Assembly: GCA_027296805.1 (NCBI GenBank)
Contig: JAPUIR010000111.1
Span: 1 to 14,586, forward strand
Source of the DNA: Chloroflexota bacterium
GTDB taxonomy: Bacteria; Chloroflexota; Dehalococcoidia; Bin125
Reading direction: 5' to 3'
Length of the DNA: 14,586 nt
The position numbers were made by a program, and so were the translations under genes. The notes below the pieces were generated by a model. It searched no databases. It saw only the letters and a list, made by a program, of their open reading frames with translations, and had not been told where the DNA came from. Positions within the stretch are counted from its first letter, which is position 1. Every line of letters starts with the position of its first letter. Below, piece by piece: positions 1 to 7,296 of the stretch.

Positions 1-534
1 ACCGGGCTGCCCGCGAAGGTGCTCTACGAAGACCGTCTGACGATCGCGCTCGCATTGGCCGAGCGCCGCAGTGAGGCGATCGGGATCGGACTCGTCTCGG
101 TGCGGCGAACGGAGGGGGCCGTTCGCCCGGACGGGACCTTGATCGCGGCGACTGCGCGCGCGCTGCGCAGTGCGTTGCGTGACGCCGACACCGTCGCCCA
201 CCTGGGCGGTGGGCAATTCGCGCTGCTGCTCAACGACGCCTCCAGCAGACTCGGCGTTCGCAGCGCCGCGACGCGATGCATCATCCATCTGGAGCGTGAG
301 CTGGGAGAGACGCGGGGGCACTTCAGCGGCGCCTTGGGGCTGGTGGCCAGTATGCCGCCGCACCAAGGGCAGGCAGAGCTGATCGCGCAGGCACATACGG
401 CCCACGAGCGGGCGCTCAAACGCAGCACCTCGGATGTCACGAACTCCGATGAGTGGGCGTCGATCGCCATCTACGACAGCAGTTTCGAGGACAAGCCGGA
501 GTCTTTGCGCGAGGTGTATACGCGCGCGAGCTAA
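1..534 (+). CDS. GGDEF-like domain protein, C-terminal part (degenerate signature)
   Basis: The reading frame is open from base 1, so the gene begins before the window. The first residues read TGLPAKVLYEDRL, which matches the conserved start of a GGDEF (diguanylate cyclase) domain, usually LTGLPNR..f..RL. About residues 60-78 (RDADTVAHLGGGQFALLL) align with the active-site loop, but the GGDEF signature itself is GGGQF at bases 205-219: the metal-binding Asp and catalytic Glu positions are Gly and Gln. In this family such changes normally abolish c-di-GMP synthesis, so the domain is probably a degenerate sensor or regulatory module. The domain is followed by an acidic tail ending before a GC-rich inverted repeat. 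Upstream domains (PAS, GAF, response regulator or EAL) cannot be seen. The assignment to the GGDEF fold is good; the function of the whole protein is unknown. Confidence 0.75.
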   Translation, partial: TGLPAKVLYEDRLTIALALAERRSEAIGIGLVSVRRTEGAVRPDGTLIAATARALRSALRDADTVAHLGGGQFALLLNDASSRLGVRSAATRCIIHLERELGETRGHFSGALGLVASMPPHQGQAELIAQAHTAHERALKRSTSDVTNSDEWASIAIYDSSFEDKPESLREVYTRAS

Positions 535-588
535 GCAGCGCGCGCGGACCGGGTGAGCGGCAGGCGGTGATCTGGGCGGGGACGGGGT

Positions 589-664
589 TGGCGCGCTCGA
601 CGGGATTCGAACCCATGACCTCTGCCTCCGCAGGGCAGCGCTCTATCCACTGAGCTACGAGCGC
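589..664 (-). tRNA. tRNA-Arg, anticodon GCG
   Basis: On the minus strand the cloverleaf is complete: acceptor GCGCTCG pairs with CGAGCGC, D stem GCTC/GAGC, anticodon stem CTGCC/GGCAG with loop CTGCGGA, T arm with TTCGAAT, G discriminator and an encoded CCA at 589-591. The loop gives anticodon GCG, which reads CGC and CGU. A20 in the D loop and C35 are the usual arginine identity elements. Bacteria normally decode this box with ACG edited to ICG, so G34 is unusual. This is the last gene of the four-tRNA minus-strand operon. No obvious T-rich terminator follows it. Confidence 0.93.
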
Positions 665-689
665 GGGTTGCTTTCCAATCTTACTGAGT

Positions 690-776
690 TGGTGCCGAAG
701 GAGGGACTCGAACCCACACGGGCTAATGCCCACTACGCCCTGAACGTAGCGCGTCTACCAGTTTCGCCACTTCGGC
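690..776 (-). tRNA. tRNA-Leu, anticodon CAG
   Basis: Minus-strand class II tRNA of 87 bases. Acceptor GCCGAAG pairs with CTTCGGC, discriminator A, encoded CCA at 690-692. Anticodon stem CTACG/CGTAG encloses TTCAGGG, giving CAG, which reads the CUG codon heavily used in the neighbouring genes. The long variable arm (TGGGCATTAGCCCGT) is the leucine/serine-type extra stem. Third gene of the minus-strand tRNA operon. Confidence 0.95.
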
Positions 777-824
777 GGCTCTCTCCGCGGGACGCTCCGT
801 CAGCGGCCCGCACTCTGCGTTTCC

Positions 825-901
825 TGGTGGGCGATGCTGGACTTGAACCAGCGGCCTCCCGGATGTGAACCGGACGCTCTAGCCAGCTGAGCTAATCGCC
901 C
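825..901 (-). tRNA. tRNA-Val, anticodon CAC
   Basis: Minus-strand cloverleaf: acceptor GGGCGAT pairs with ATCGCCC, A discriminator, encoded CCA at 825-827. The anticodon stem TCCGG/CCGGG (with one T-G pair) encloses TTCACAT, giving CAC, which reads GUG. It shares its acceptor, D arm and anticodon stem with the plus-strand tRNA-Val(UAC) at 2478-2554, so the two look like paralogues. Second gene of the operon. Confidence 0.95.
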
Positions 902-927
902 CCGTTGGCCTGAGATGGAAAGGAGCG

Positions 928-1003
928 TGGTAGCAGCGGCAGGACTCGAACCTGCGACGCGGGGCTTATGAGTCCCCTGCTCTGCCAACTGAGCTACGCT
1001 GCC
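928..1003 (-). tRNA. tRNA-Met, anticodon CAU (elongator type)
   Basis: Minus-strand cloverleaf: acceptor GGCAGCG pairs with CGCTGCT (G1-U72 wobble), A discriminator and encoded CCA at 928-930. The anticodon loop is CTCATAA, anticodon CAU. It lacks the C1/A72 mismatch and the three G-C pairs of the initiator tRNA, so it is not fMet. A31 faces G39, a mismatch closing the loop. An isoleucine tRNA that needs lysidine at C34 has the same anticodon; the acceptor end GCTACCA resembles elongator Met tRNAs, so Met is preferred. First gene of the operon, about 27 bases after the predicted transcription start. Confidence 0.88.
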
Positions 1004-1037
1004 AAGCCCCCCGCACCGCAGGCGCAGGTACCTCCGG

Positions 1038-1067
1038 ATGCTACCAACGGGTAAAACAAGTGGTCAA
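1038..1067 (-). promoter_or_regulatory. promoter of the Met-Val-Leu-Arg tRNA operon
   Basis: On the minus strand there is TTGACC (1062-1067), an 18-base spacer, and TAGCAT (1038-1043) preceded by TGG. The predicted start near 1030 lies just upstream of tRNA-Met. The same spacing and a TAnnnT -10 element recur before the tRNA-Val(UAC), mutase and rRNA genes in this window. Inferred from sequence only. Confidence 0.6.
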
Positions 1068-1186
1068 TTTGCTGGGTGTTGCCTGGGGCGCGGCGGCTCC
1101 AGGCATCCGCGGATTCTCGCGATCCGTACCTTCGGTACAAGCGACGTGCTCGGAGTGCGAGACGACGCGAGAATGAATGACTGGCC

Positions 1187-2392
1187 ATGGGTGGCGCGTT
1201 CGCCGTGAGACCGATGAAGTCCGTGCTGCGCTTCTTTCGCGACATTCAGTTCAACCTGCTTCATCGGCCGCGCAACCGGCGGGAGCTGGCCAACCGGCTG
1301 GCGGTGGTGGCGGCGGCCGTCGTCGCGGGATTCCTGCCCTTCTTGATCGAGGGGAGCGGCCAGGCGGTGGAGGAGGTCGCGAGCAGGCAGTTCGTGGCGG
1401 CGCTGGCCGAACTCGACGAGAGCCGCGCGAGCCTCTCGGTGCTGAACGACGATCCGAACGCCAGCGCCGCGCGGATCGAGGGCCTCGAAGCCCGCATCGC
1501 CGAGTTGGTGGAGGAGACTTTCCTGGGCTACGTGGAGCGCGAGGGGGATGCGCCGCGCGAGGGGGCGCTGATTCCCGACTTCCGCTTACTCGATTTCAAC
1601 GGGAGCCCGGTACAGATCAGCGCGCTGGGCAAGCCCGTCATCGTCAACTTCTGGGCCTCCTGGTGCGCGGCCTGCATTGAGGAGATGCCCGATCTGCAGC
1701 GGCTGCATGAAGCCGTGGGCGACAGGGTTGTCGTCGTGGGGGTCAATCGCGGGGAGTCGTTGCAGACGGCGACTCGCTTCGCGGACGAAACCGGGGCCTC
1801 CTATACGTTGCTGCTCGATCTGCAGGACGAACTGGGGGACAACAACGGTCCGTACCGCATCATCGGCATGCCCACGACGCTCTACGTGCGAGCCGACGGC
1901 CGCATCGCCAAGACGGTCATTGGGTTCCAGACGCTGGAGCAGATGGAGGAGCTGACGTCCGAACTGCTGGGCGAGCAACTCGACATCACGATGGAGGTGG
2001 TGGACGAGTCGTTCACGGGCCGGGTCACGGATGTGATCGACTCCCAGACCGCGAACCACGCGGTGTTCGCTGAACTCATCGACCGCTTCGCCGTCGATGC
2101 CACGCTGATCGATGACGCCGCCTGGCCGCGCAACGTCGTCGCGCAGACCAACGCTTGGAAGGTGAACTTGGACCGCTTCCGCGCCATCACCGCACCCGAG
2201 GTGGCGCTGGGCCTCTACCAACCGGTGCTGGACGCGCTGGAGTTGCTGGACGCCGCGGGCACGCTGATTCGGACGGGCGTCGAGGACGGCGATCTGGTCC
2301 AGTTGGAGGTGGGCGTCGGACTCTTCGAGGAGGCCCGCGCCGCGTTCGACGAGGCGTCCGAGGACATTGAAGGCTTCCTCTCGACGCTCTAG
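1187..2392 (+). CDS. membrane-anchored TlpA-like thioredoxin-fold protein with C-terminal extension
   Basis: A 401-residue protein. A basic N-terminus precedes one hydrophobic segment at about residues 38-54, a likely signal anchor that places the rest outside the membrane. Residues 60-115 look helical and may form a short coiled coil. Residues 125-265 are a TlpA/ResA-type thioredoxin domain: redox motif WCAAC (Cys160, Cys163), preceded by NFWAS, with the cis-proline in GMPTT (Pro229). Such proteins reduce disulfides in cytochrome c maturation or other extracytoplasmic targets. The last ~135 residues are an acidic, probably helical region I do not recognise. No cytochrome-maturation gene adjoins, so the substrate is unknown. 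The start is uncertain: ATG 1187 and ATG 1214 (MKSVLRFF) both lack a strong Shine-Dalgarno site. The next feature is tRNA-Val 86 bases downstream, and no terminator is obvious. Confidence 0.85.
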   Translation: MGGAFAVRPMKSVLRFFRDIQFNLLHRPRNRRELANRLAVVAAAVVAGFLPFLIEGSGQAVEEVASRQFVAALAELDESRASLSVLNDDPNASAARIEGLEARIAELVEETFLGYVEREGDAPREGALIPDFRLLDFNGSPVQISALGKPVIVNFWASWCAACIEEMPDLQRLHEAVGDRVVVVGVNRGESLQTATRFADETGASYTLLLDLQDELGDNNGPYRIIGMPTTLYVRADGRIAKTVIGFQTLEQMEELTSELLGEQLDITMEVVDESFTGRVTDVIDSQTANHAVFAELIDRFAVDATLIDDAAWPRNVVAQTNAWKVNLDRFRAITAPEVALGLYQPVLDALELLDAAGTLIRTGVEDGDLVQLEVGVGLFEEARAAFDEASEDIEGFLSTL

Positions 2393-2420
2393 CCGATCGC
2401 CTCTTCCCCGGTACCCGGTG

Positions 2421-2450
2421 TTGACCCTGACGCCACGGCATCCATAGCCT
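2421..2450 (+). promoter_or_regulatory. promoter of tRNA-Val(UAC)
   Basis: TTGACC (2421-2426), an 18-base spacer and TAGCCT (2445-2450) lie 28 bases before the tRNA. The -35 sequence and spacing match the minus-strand tRNA operon promoter at 1038-1067. The -10 element is weak (TA and final T only). Confidence 0.5.
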
Positions 2451-2477
2451 CGGGGCGCGAGCGCGCGCAACGCGTGA

Positions 2478-2554
2478 GGGCGATTAGCTCAGATGGCGAG
2501 AGCGTCCGGTTTACACCCGGGAGGTCGGAGGTTCGAATCCTCCATCGCCCACCA
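2478..2554 (+). tRNA. tRNA-Val, anticodon UAC
   Basis: Plus-strand cloverleaf: acceptor GGGCGAT pairs with ATCGCCC, A discriminator and encoded CCA at 2552-2554. Anticodon stem TCCGG/CCGGG encloses TTTACAC, anticodon UAC, which reads GUA and other GUN codons. It is a single-gene unit with its own candidate promoter, lying between the TlpA-like gene and the mutase. Confidence 0.95.
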
Positions 2555-2614
2555 CCACTTTCCGATTGGATCGCGAATCGCCAGGCGGTCGGCGCGCTTC
2601 CAATGGCTGCCGAA

Positions 2615-2644
2615 TTGACACGGTCCGAATCGCGTCCATAACCT
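2615..2644 (+). promoter_or_regulatory. promoter of the methylmalonyl-CoA mutase cluster
   Basis: A perfect TTGACA (2615-2620) is followed by CATAAC at 16 bases or TAACCT at 18 bases (2639-2644). The predicted transcription start is near 2650. That leaves a leader of about 70 bases before ATG 2724 and argues against the upstream in-frame GTG at 2649. Confidence 0.55.
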
Positions 2645-2723
2645 CGACGTGGGATCGCCGTTGATCCCAACAAGCGGCAGCCCCGCGGTCGCGGATGACC
2701 GTCGTAGCGGGAGCGAGGGCCCG

Positions 2724-4409
2724 ATGAGCATGTCTCTTCAGGAGTGGCTGGACTCCACCTACTTGAAGGCCGCGCAGAAAAACGGTGAGCGCCGTGAGGA
2801 GTTCCGACGCTCCAGCGGGGATGCCCTGCAGCCGCTCTACGCCCCGCAGCACAGCAATGGCTACATCGAGAAGAACGGCTTCCCCGGCGAATATCCCTAC
2901 ACGCGGGGGATCCAACCCACGATGTACCGCGGGCGGCTCTGGACCATGCGCCAGTACGCAGGGCAGGAGGACGCCGAGTCCAGCAATCGGCGTTACCGCT
3001 TTCTGCTGGATCAGGGACAGACGGGGCTCTCGGTCGCCTTCGATCTGCCGACCCAGATCGGCTACGACTCCGATTCGCCCATGGCCGAGAGCGAAGTGGG
3101 CAAGGTGGGGGTGGCGATCGACTCGATCGAGGATATGCGTACGTTGTTCCAGGAGATCCCGCTGGATCACGTCACGACGTCCATGACGATCAACGCCACG
3201 GCGACGACGCTGCTTGCGCTCTATGCGGCGGTGGCGGAAGAGCAGGGCATCGATCAGTCGCAGATCGGTGGGACGATCCAGAACGACATTCTCAAGGAGT
3301 ACATCGCGCGGGGGACCTACATCTATCCCCCGACCCCGTCCCTGCGCTTGATCACGGACTCGTTCGCCTATTGCGCCGAGAACGTGCCGCGCTGGAACAC
3401 CATCTCCATCAGCGGCTATCACATGCGCGAGGCAGGCAGCACGGCGGCCCAGGAGGTCGGATTTACGCTGTCCAACGCCATCGCGTACGTCGATGCGGCG
3501 CTTGCGACGGGTTTGGAGTTCGACACGTTCGGTGGACAGCTGTCATTCTTTTTCGCCTGCCACTCCAACTTCCTGGAAGAGATCGCGAAGTTCCGCGCCG
3601 CTCGCCGGCTCTGGGCGCGCATCGCCAAGGAGCGCTTCGGGGCGACGAATCCGCGCGCGATGATGCTGCGGTTCCACACCCAGACCGGCGGCGTCACGCT
3701 GACGGCGCAGCAGCCCGACAACAACGTGGTGCGGACCACAGTGCAGGCGTTGGCGGCCATCCTCGGCGGCACCCAGTCGCTGCACACCAATTCCTTGGAC
3801 GAGGCGCTCGGTTTGCCCACGGAGCACGCCGTGGAGATCGCGCTGCGCACCCAGCAGGTGCTGGCATACGAAAACGGCGTCGCCGATGTGATCGATCCGC
3901 TGGCCGGATCCTTCTACGTGGAGGAGCTCACCGACCAGATCGAGCACGAGGCTGAGGAGTACCTGCAAGTGATCGATTCGCTCGGCGGCGCTGTGCGGGC
4001 GATCGAGCAGGGTTACCAGCAGTCGCAGATCACCGAAGCCGCCCTGCAGCTTCAGCGCGAGCTGGAGACGGAGGCCGCCGCCGCCCGCGAGGGAATCAAG
4101 CCCGGCGAACGTGGGAGGGTCAAAGTCGGTGTGAACCGCTTCGTCACGGAGGAGACGATCCAACCAGAGATTCTCCGTGTCGATCCCACGGTGCGCGAAC
4201 GCCAGATCGAGAAACTGGAGCGGCTGCGCGCCTCGCGCAATGGGGTGGTCGTGCGTGACGCGCTGGACCGCATCACGCAAGCGGCCGCGGGCGAGGAGAA
4301 TCTCGTCCCCCTCATCATGGGAGCGGTGAAGGACTCGGCGACGCTGGGCGAGATCTCGGACGCCATGCGGTCGGTCTGGGGCGAGCACCAGGAACACGTG
4401 GTTGTCTAG
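2724..4409 (+). CDS. mcmA: methylmalonyl-CoA mutase, large (catalytic) subunit
   Basis: The 561-residue product is the TIM-barrel part of methylmalonyl-CoA mutase without the B12-binding domain, as in two-subunit enzymes. It converts (R)-methylmalonyl-CoA to succinyl-CoA in the cytoplasm together with the B12 subunit at 5904. Conserved blocks are [15 protein letters not shown] (residues ~66-80), [17 protein letters not shown] (~101-117), [23 protein letters not shown] (~205-216), [11 protein letters not shown] (~228-238) and [12 protein letters not shown]. Tyr in TMY and Arg in PSLR correspond to the residues known to favour methylmalonyl-CoA over isobutyryl-type substrates (Tyr89 and Arg207 in the Propionibacterium enzyme), and His of GYH matches His244. 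ATG 2724 is chosen over the in-frame GTG 2649 because conserved sequence starts after it, purine-rich GGGAGCGAGGG precedes it, and 2649 sits at the predicted transcription start. The cluster with epimerase, B12 subunit and MeaB supports the assignment. Confidence 0.96.
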   Translation: MSMSLQEWLDSTYLKAAQKNGERREEFRRSSGDALQPLYAPQHSNGYIEKNGFPGEYPYTRGIQPTMYRGRLWTMRQYAGQEDAESSNRRYRFLLDQGQTGLSVAFDLPTQIGYDSDSPMAESEVGKVGVAIDSIEDMRTLFQEIPLDHVTTSMTINATATTLLALYAAVAEEQGIDQSQIGGTIQNDILKEYIARGTYIYPPTPSLRLITDSFAYCAENVPRWNTISISGYHMREAGSTAAQEVGFTLSNAIAYVDAALATGLEFDTFGGQLSFFFACHSNFLEEIAKFRAARRLWARIAKERFGATNPRAMMLRFHTQTGGVTLTAQQPDNNVVRTTVQALAAILGGTQSLHTNSLDEALGLPTEHAVEIALRTQQVLAYENGVADVIDPLAGSFYVEELTDQIEHEAEEYLQVIDSLGGAVRAIEQGYQQSQITEAALQLQRELETEAAAAREGIKPGERGRVKVGVNRFVTEETIQPEILRVDPTVRERQIEKLERLRASRNGVVVRDALDRITQAAAGEENLVPLIMGAVKDSATLGEISDAMRSVWGEHQEHVVV

Positions 4410-4445
4410 GGCCGCCCGTCACTGGACGACGTATCCTCAACGAGC

Positions 4446-4449
4446 GGAG
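4446..4449 (+). promoter_or_regulatory. ribosome binding site choosing GTG 4458
   Basis: GGAG lies 8 bases before GTG 4458. It overlaps the alternative upstream GTG at 4449, so 4458 is the better start for the DinB-like gene. Confidence 0.5.
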
Positions 4450-4457
4450 TGCGTGTC

Positions 4458-5015
4458 GTGAGCCCTTCCCCGCGTCCAGCGCCGGACCCCAAGTTCGCCC
4501 CCGCCGAGCAGATCCGCTACTCGCTGGAGGAGGAGCGACGCTTGCTGTTGGAGGCGATCCACGGCCTGACGGAGAAAGACACGCGGGAAGCGCACGAAGA
4601 CGGCGGCTGGTCCGTGCACGATGCGCTGGCCCATCGGATGTTTTGGGAGAGCGAGGAGGCGGAGGGGGTCGGTCAATATCTCCTGGGCAAGCGAATCGAG
4701 CTGCTCGACTTCCCGCTCAAGCGGATCGACGGTATAAACGTGACGGCCGTCGAGACGCTGCGCAAGCATTCCACGGAACGCCTCCTGCGCGAGATCGAGA
4801 GGACGCGCGCAGCGCTACTGGAGTTGGCGCGCAAAATCCCCGACGATGAGCTGAACCAAGAGGACAATCCGGCCAGGATCCTGCTGGGGGTCGCGATCGA
4901 GCACGATCGCGAACACCGCCAGGCAATCCAAGAGTGGCGTCGCCAGCGGGCGCACGCGGCCTTGGAAGGGTCCTCCGAGCAGCCGGGAGAGACGCGCCGA
5001 ACGGGGCCCCCATGA
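4458..5015 (+). CDS. DinB-like four-helix-bundle protein
   Basis: About 185 residues. The sequence GGWSVHDALAHRMFWE (~residues 49-64) is typical of DinB/ClbS-like bundles, where WSV..vLaH carries the first metal-ligand histidine (His59). IEHDREHRQ (~148-156) supplies two more (His149, His153), so the usual three-histidine metal site appears intact. These proteins include thiol-dependent transferases, isomerases and resistance proteins; the substrate cannot be told from sequence. The gene lies between the mutase large subunit (48 bases upstream) and the epimerase, whose ATG overlaps its stop codon (ATGA at 5012-5015). It is therefore probably co-transcribed and translationally coupled with the pathway. 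A role in methylmalonyl-CoA metabolism would be inference only. The C-terminal ~25 residues are low-complexity and charged. Confidence 0.75.
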   Translation: MSPSPRPAPDPKFAPAEQIRYSLEEERRLLLEAIHGLTEKDTREAHEDGGWSVHDALAHRMFWESEEAEGVGQYLLGKRIELLDFPLKRIDGINVTAVETLRKHSTERLLREIERTRAALLELARKIPDDELNQEDNPARILLGVAIEHDREHRQAIQEWRRQRAHAALEGSSEQPGETRRTGPP

Positions 5016-5833
5016 GCCTGACCCGAATCCATCACGTCGCCGCGATCGTCCACGATGCGGACGAGGCCTTGGGCCTCTGGCGCGACACGCTGGGGCTGCG
5101 CGTCGCCAAGGACGAGGTGGTCGAGGACCAGGGTGTCCGCGGCGTGATGCTGCCGATGGCGAATTGTGAGATCGAGTTGCTGCAGCCGGTGCGCGACGAC
5201 ACCGGGGTCGCGCGCTTCTTGGAGGCGCGGGGCGAAGGCCTGCATCACATCTGCTTCGAGTCGACCGATGTGGCGGCCGATTTGCGCGCGGCCAAAGCGC
5301 GTGGCTTGGAGATGATCGATGAGGCACCGCGCCCAGGGCTGGCGGGGCAAATCGGCTTCATCCACCCACGTTCCAACCACGGGGTCTTGATCGAGTACGC
5401 GCAGCCGCCCACGGGCGAGCAGCGACCCGCGGCCAGCGAGGGAGGGGCCTGGGTGCCACGCCAGCTCGGCCACATCGTCTGCGCGGTCCACGATCGCGCC
5501 GAGGTGGGGGAGCGTTTGATCGAGAACTTCGGGTTCGCGGACGGGGGCCAGAACCGCTTCGAGGCGTTCGGCATCGAGAGCTGGTTCCTGGACCTGGGTG
5601 ATACACAACTGGAGCTGGTCTCGCCGCTTAGCGAGGATGCATCGGATCCGCTGGTGCGTCGCCTGCGAAAGGGCGAGGGAATGTTCCGCCTCGTGCTGGA
5701 GGTTGACGATGTGGGGGCGACGGTGGCGAGGTTGCGCGACGCCGGGGTCGAGTGCACGGACCCTATGGGAGAGGCGGCGATTACTTTCGTGCGGCCCTCG
5801 ACGGCGCACGGCGTCCCGCTGGTCTTCGGGTAG
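5012..5833 (+). CDS. mce: methylmalonyl-CoA epimerase fused to a second, degenerate VOC domain
   Basis: 273 residues with two VOC (glyoxalase/epimerase fold) domains. Residues ~3-132 resemble methylmalonyl-CoA epimerase, which interconverts the (S) and (R) forms to feed the mutase. The metal-ligand positions are present: IHHVA (His8), CEIELLQP (Glu55), GLHHICFE (His79) and GVLIEY (Glu128). Residues ~150-273 repeat the pattern as LGHIVCAV (His154) and TQLELVSP (Glu201), but the third position is GMFRLVLEV (Arg226 for His) and the end reads GVPLVFG with no Glu. The second domain has thus lost two ligands and is unlikely to bind metal the same way. Ordinary epimerases are about half this length. 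The start codon overlaps the DinB-like stop. Epimerase function rests on domain 1 and on the neighbouring mutase genes; another VOC activity is possible. Confidence 0.82.
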   Translation: MSLTRIHHVAAIVHDADEALGLWRDTLGLRVAKDEVVEDQGVRGVMLPMANCEIELLQPVRDDTGVARFLEARGEGLHHICFESTDVAADLRAAKARGLEMIDEAPRPGLAGQIGFIHPRSNHGVLIEYAQPPTGEQRPAASEGGAWVPRQLGHIVCAVHDRAEVGERLIENFGFADGGQNRFEAFGIESWFLDLGDTQLELVSPLSEDASDPLVRRLRKGEGMFRLVLEVDDVGATVARLRDAGVECTDPMGEAAITFVRPSTAHGVPLVFG

Positions 5834-5888
5834 CGGAACGCTGGTCCGGACCCGGCCGGAGCCTTACCGTAGTCGCGCAAGCGCAGCG

Positions 5889-5894
5889 AGGAGG
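5889..5894 (+). promoter_or_regulatory. strong ribosome binding site of the mutase B12 subunit
   Basis: AGGAGG matches the anti-Shine-Dalgarno sequence CCTCC at the 16S 3' end in this window. It lies 9 bases before ATG 5904 and only 3 bases before the in-frame GTG at 5898, so ATG 5904 is chosen. Confidence 0.75.
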
Positions 5895-5903
5895 TCCGTG
5901 GCA

Positions 5904-6314
5904 ATGGCGGAGAAGAAGATTCGAGTGGTCATCGCCAAGCCCGGCTTGGACGGCCACGACCGCGGCGCCAAAGTCGTCGCGCGTGCCCTGCGCGACGCCG
6001 GGATGGAGGTCATCTACACCGGGATTCGCCAAACACCGGAGATGATCGCGGAGGCGGCGCTGCAAGAAGACGCGAACGTGGTGGGCCTCAGCATTCTTTC
6101 CGGAGCGCACCTGGAGCTCTTCCCGCGCGTGCTGGATGCCTGCAGGGAGCGTGGGATCACGCCGGCGGACACGGTCTTCTTCTGCGGCGGCATCATCCCC
6201 GACGAGGACGTGGAAGCGCTGGAGAAGATCGGTTTCCAGGGCGTGTTTGGCCCAGGATCGAACACACAGGACATCGTGGCGTTCGTCCGCGAGCACGTGA
6301 AGCAGCCCGCCTGA
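5904..6314 (+). CDS. mcmB: methylmalonyl-CoA mutase, B12-binding small subunit
   Basis: A 136-residue stand-alone cobalamin-binding domain that pairs with the large subunit at 2724-4409. The DxHxxG motif is DGHDRG (Asp16, His18, Gly21), where the histidine is the lower cobalt ligand. It is followed by GLSILSGAH (~61-69) and FFCGGIIP (~92-99), the other conserved loops around the B12 tail, and by FGPGSN near the C-terminus. Length matches separate B12 subunits of the two-subunit mutases. A 70-base gap with its own strong AGGAGG site separates it from the epimerase gene, and the MeaB start follows 3 bases after its stop. The strong site may keep this subunit well expressed relative to its neighbours (inference). 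Confidence 0.96.
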   Translation: MAEKKIRVVIAKPGLDGHDRGAKVVARALRDAGMEVIYTGIRQTPEMIAEAALQEDANVVGLSILSGAHLELFPRVLDACRERGITPADTVFFCGGIIPDEDVEALEKIGFQGVFGPGSNTQDIVAFVREHVKQPA

Positions 6315-6317
6315 TCG

Positions 6318-7265
6318 ATGACGAGGTCCGACGCGGCGACGCTGGAGGAACGCTTGCTCGCCGGGGATCGGCGGGCGCGGGCGCGCATCCTGACGGAGGT
6401 GGAGGTAGGCAGCGCACGCGGCCTGGAGGCAATGCGCGTTCTCTATCCCAAGACCGGGCGGGCGCAGACGATCGGAATCACTGGCTCACCCGGCGCCGGG
6501 AAAAGCACAGTGACGAACGCCCTGGCCAAGGAGTACCGGGCCCGCGATCGCAGCGTGGGGATCGTGGCCGTCGACCCGTCCAGCCCGTTTACCCAGGGGG
6601 CAATCCTGGGCGACCGCGTGCGGATGCAAGAGCTGACCGCCGACAAAGGGGTGTTCATGCGCAGCCTCGCCAGTCGTGGCTCGCTCGGAGGGCTCTCCGA
6701 GGGTTCGATGGACGTGATTCTGGTGTTGGATGCGTTCGGCAAGGACGTGATCCTGATCGAGACGGTGGGGGCGGGCCAGGACGAAGTGGAGATCGCCGGC
6801 ACTGCGCAGACGACCTTGCTCATCAATACGCCGGGCATGGGCGACGACATCCAGGCGATGAAGGCGGGCATCATGGAGATCGCCAATGTGCTTGCCGTCA
6901 ACAAGGCTGACCTGCCCGGGGCCGACATCGTGGTGAGCCAGCTTTCGGCTCTGCTCTCGCTGGCCTCCGGCGCTGCCTGGGATCCGCCCATCGTGAAGAT
7001 GATCGCCACGGAGGGCGAGGGCATCCGCGAGACCGCCGACGCCTGCGATCGCCACCACGCCTACCTGCTCGAGTCTGGCGAGATGGCCGCGGTCGAGCGA
7101 GGCCGGGCGCGACGACAGATTGTCGCCCTGGCGCGCACCCAACTCCTCTCGCGCCTGGTACAGGACAGCGGGGGCGAGGAGCGGCTGGGGGAACTCGTGG
7201 CCGCGGTTGCCGAGCGCGAGGTTGATCCGCACACCGCGGTCGAGCGCTGGCTCCATCCTTCGTAG
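6318..7265 (+). CDS. meaB: MeaB/ArgK-family G3E P-loop GTPase, mutase chaperone
   Basis: 315 residues. It has Walker A GSPGAGKS (residues 56-63), AVDPSSPF (~84-91), the switch region IETVGAGQDEVEI (~147-159) and the guanine-specificity motif NKAD (195-198), plus the C-terminal helical region of this family. MeaB proteins bind methylmalonyl-CoA mutase, gate adenosylcobalamin loading and protect against inactivation. Length is normal for the family (about 310-330). The ATG is 3 bases after the B12-subunit stop and has no clear ribosome binding site, so translation is probably coupled. It closes the methylmalonyl-CoA cluster. Confidence 0.96.
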   Translation: MTRSDAATLEERLLAGDRRARARILTEVEVGSARGLEAMRVLYPKTGRAQTIGITGSPGAGKSTVTNALAKEYRARDRSVGIVAVDPSSPFTQGAILGDRVRMQELTADKGVFMRSLASRGSLGGLSEGSMDVILVLDAFGKDVILIETVGAGQDEVEIAGTAQTTLLINTPGMGDDIQAMKAGIMEIANVLAVNKADLPGADIVVSQLSALLSLASGAAWDPPIVKMIATEGEGIRETADACDRHHAYLLESGEMAAVERGRARRQIVALARTQLLSRLVQDSGGEERLGELVAAVAEREVDPHTAVERWLHPS

Positions 7266-7281
7266 TCCGGCTTCCCAGCCT

Positions 7282-7290
7282 TGGTACGAT
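7282..7290 (+). promoter_or_regulatory. candidate -10 element of a leaderless promoter
   Basis: TGGTACGAT has the extended -10 form TGnTAnnnT and ends 6 bases before ATG 7297, so transcription could begin at or next to the start codon. No convincing -35 sequence is present. No Shine-Dalgarno site precedes the gene, which fits a leaderless mRNA. Confidence 0.4.
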
Positions 7291-7296
7291 GCGGCC

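Noticed and set aside
521..546. Inverted repeat CGCGCGCG at 521-528 and 539-546 as a terminator
   Set aside because: There is no T-rich tail on either strand and the sequence is simple alternating GC. It could pair, but it is not convincing as a terminator.
453..988. Small open frames overlapping the tRNA operon
   Set aside because: Their peptides (for example STGFEPMTSAS, EGLEPTRA) are translations of tRNA T arms, a well-known annotation artefact.
928..1003. CAU tRNA as the lysidine-modified isoleucine tRNA that TilS acts on
   Set aside because: The anticodon alone would allow it, but the acceptor end and body resemble elongator tRNA-Met more. It cannot be fully excluded without whole-genome tRNA comparison.
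1586..2470. Long minus-strand open frame (294 codons) opposite the TlpA-like gene
   Set aside because: It is a GC-rich shadow of a gene with clear thioredoxin motifs. Its protein has no recognisable domain, and it runs to the edge of tRNA-Val.
2649..2723. Upstream GTG start for the mutase
   Set aside because: It sits at the predicted transcription start, and the added 25 residues are not family-like. ATG 2724 is preceded by purine-rich sequence.
2511..4397. Minus-strand open frames of 303 and 284 codons opposite the mutase
   Set aside because: They are antisense to a strongly conserved enzyme gene, have Arg/His-rich composition typical of shadow frames, and one would run into the tRNA-Val gene.
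4673..5809. Minus-strand open frame of 378 codons opposite the DinB-like and epimerase genes
   Set aside because: It spans two real genes on the other strand, has no recognisable domain, and reflects low stop-codon frequency in GC-rich sequence.
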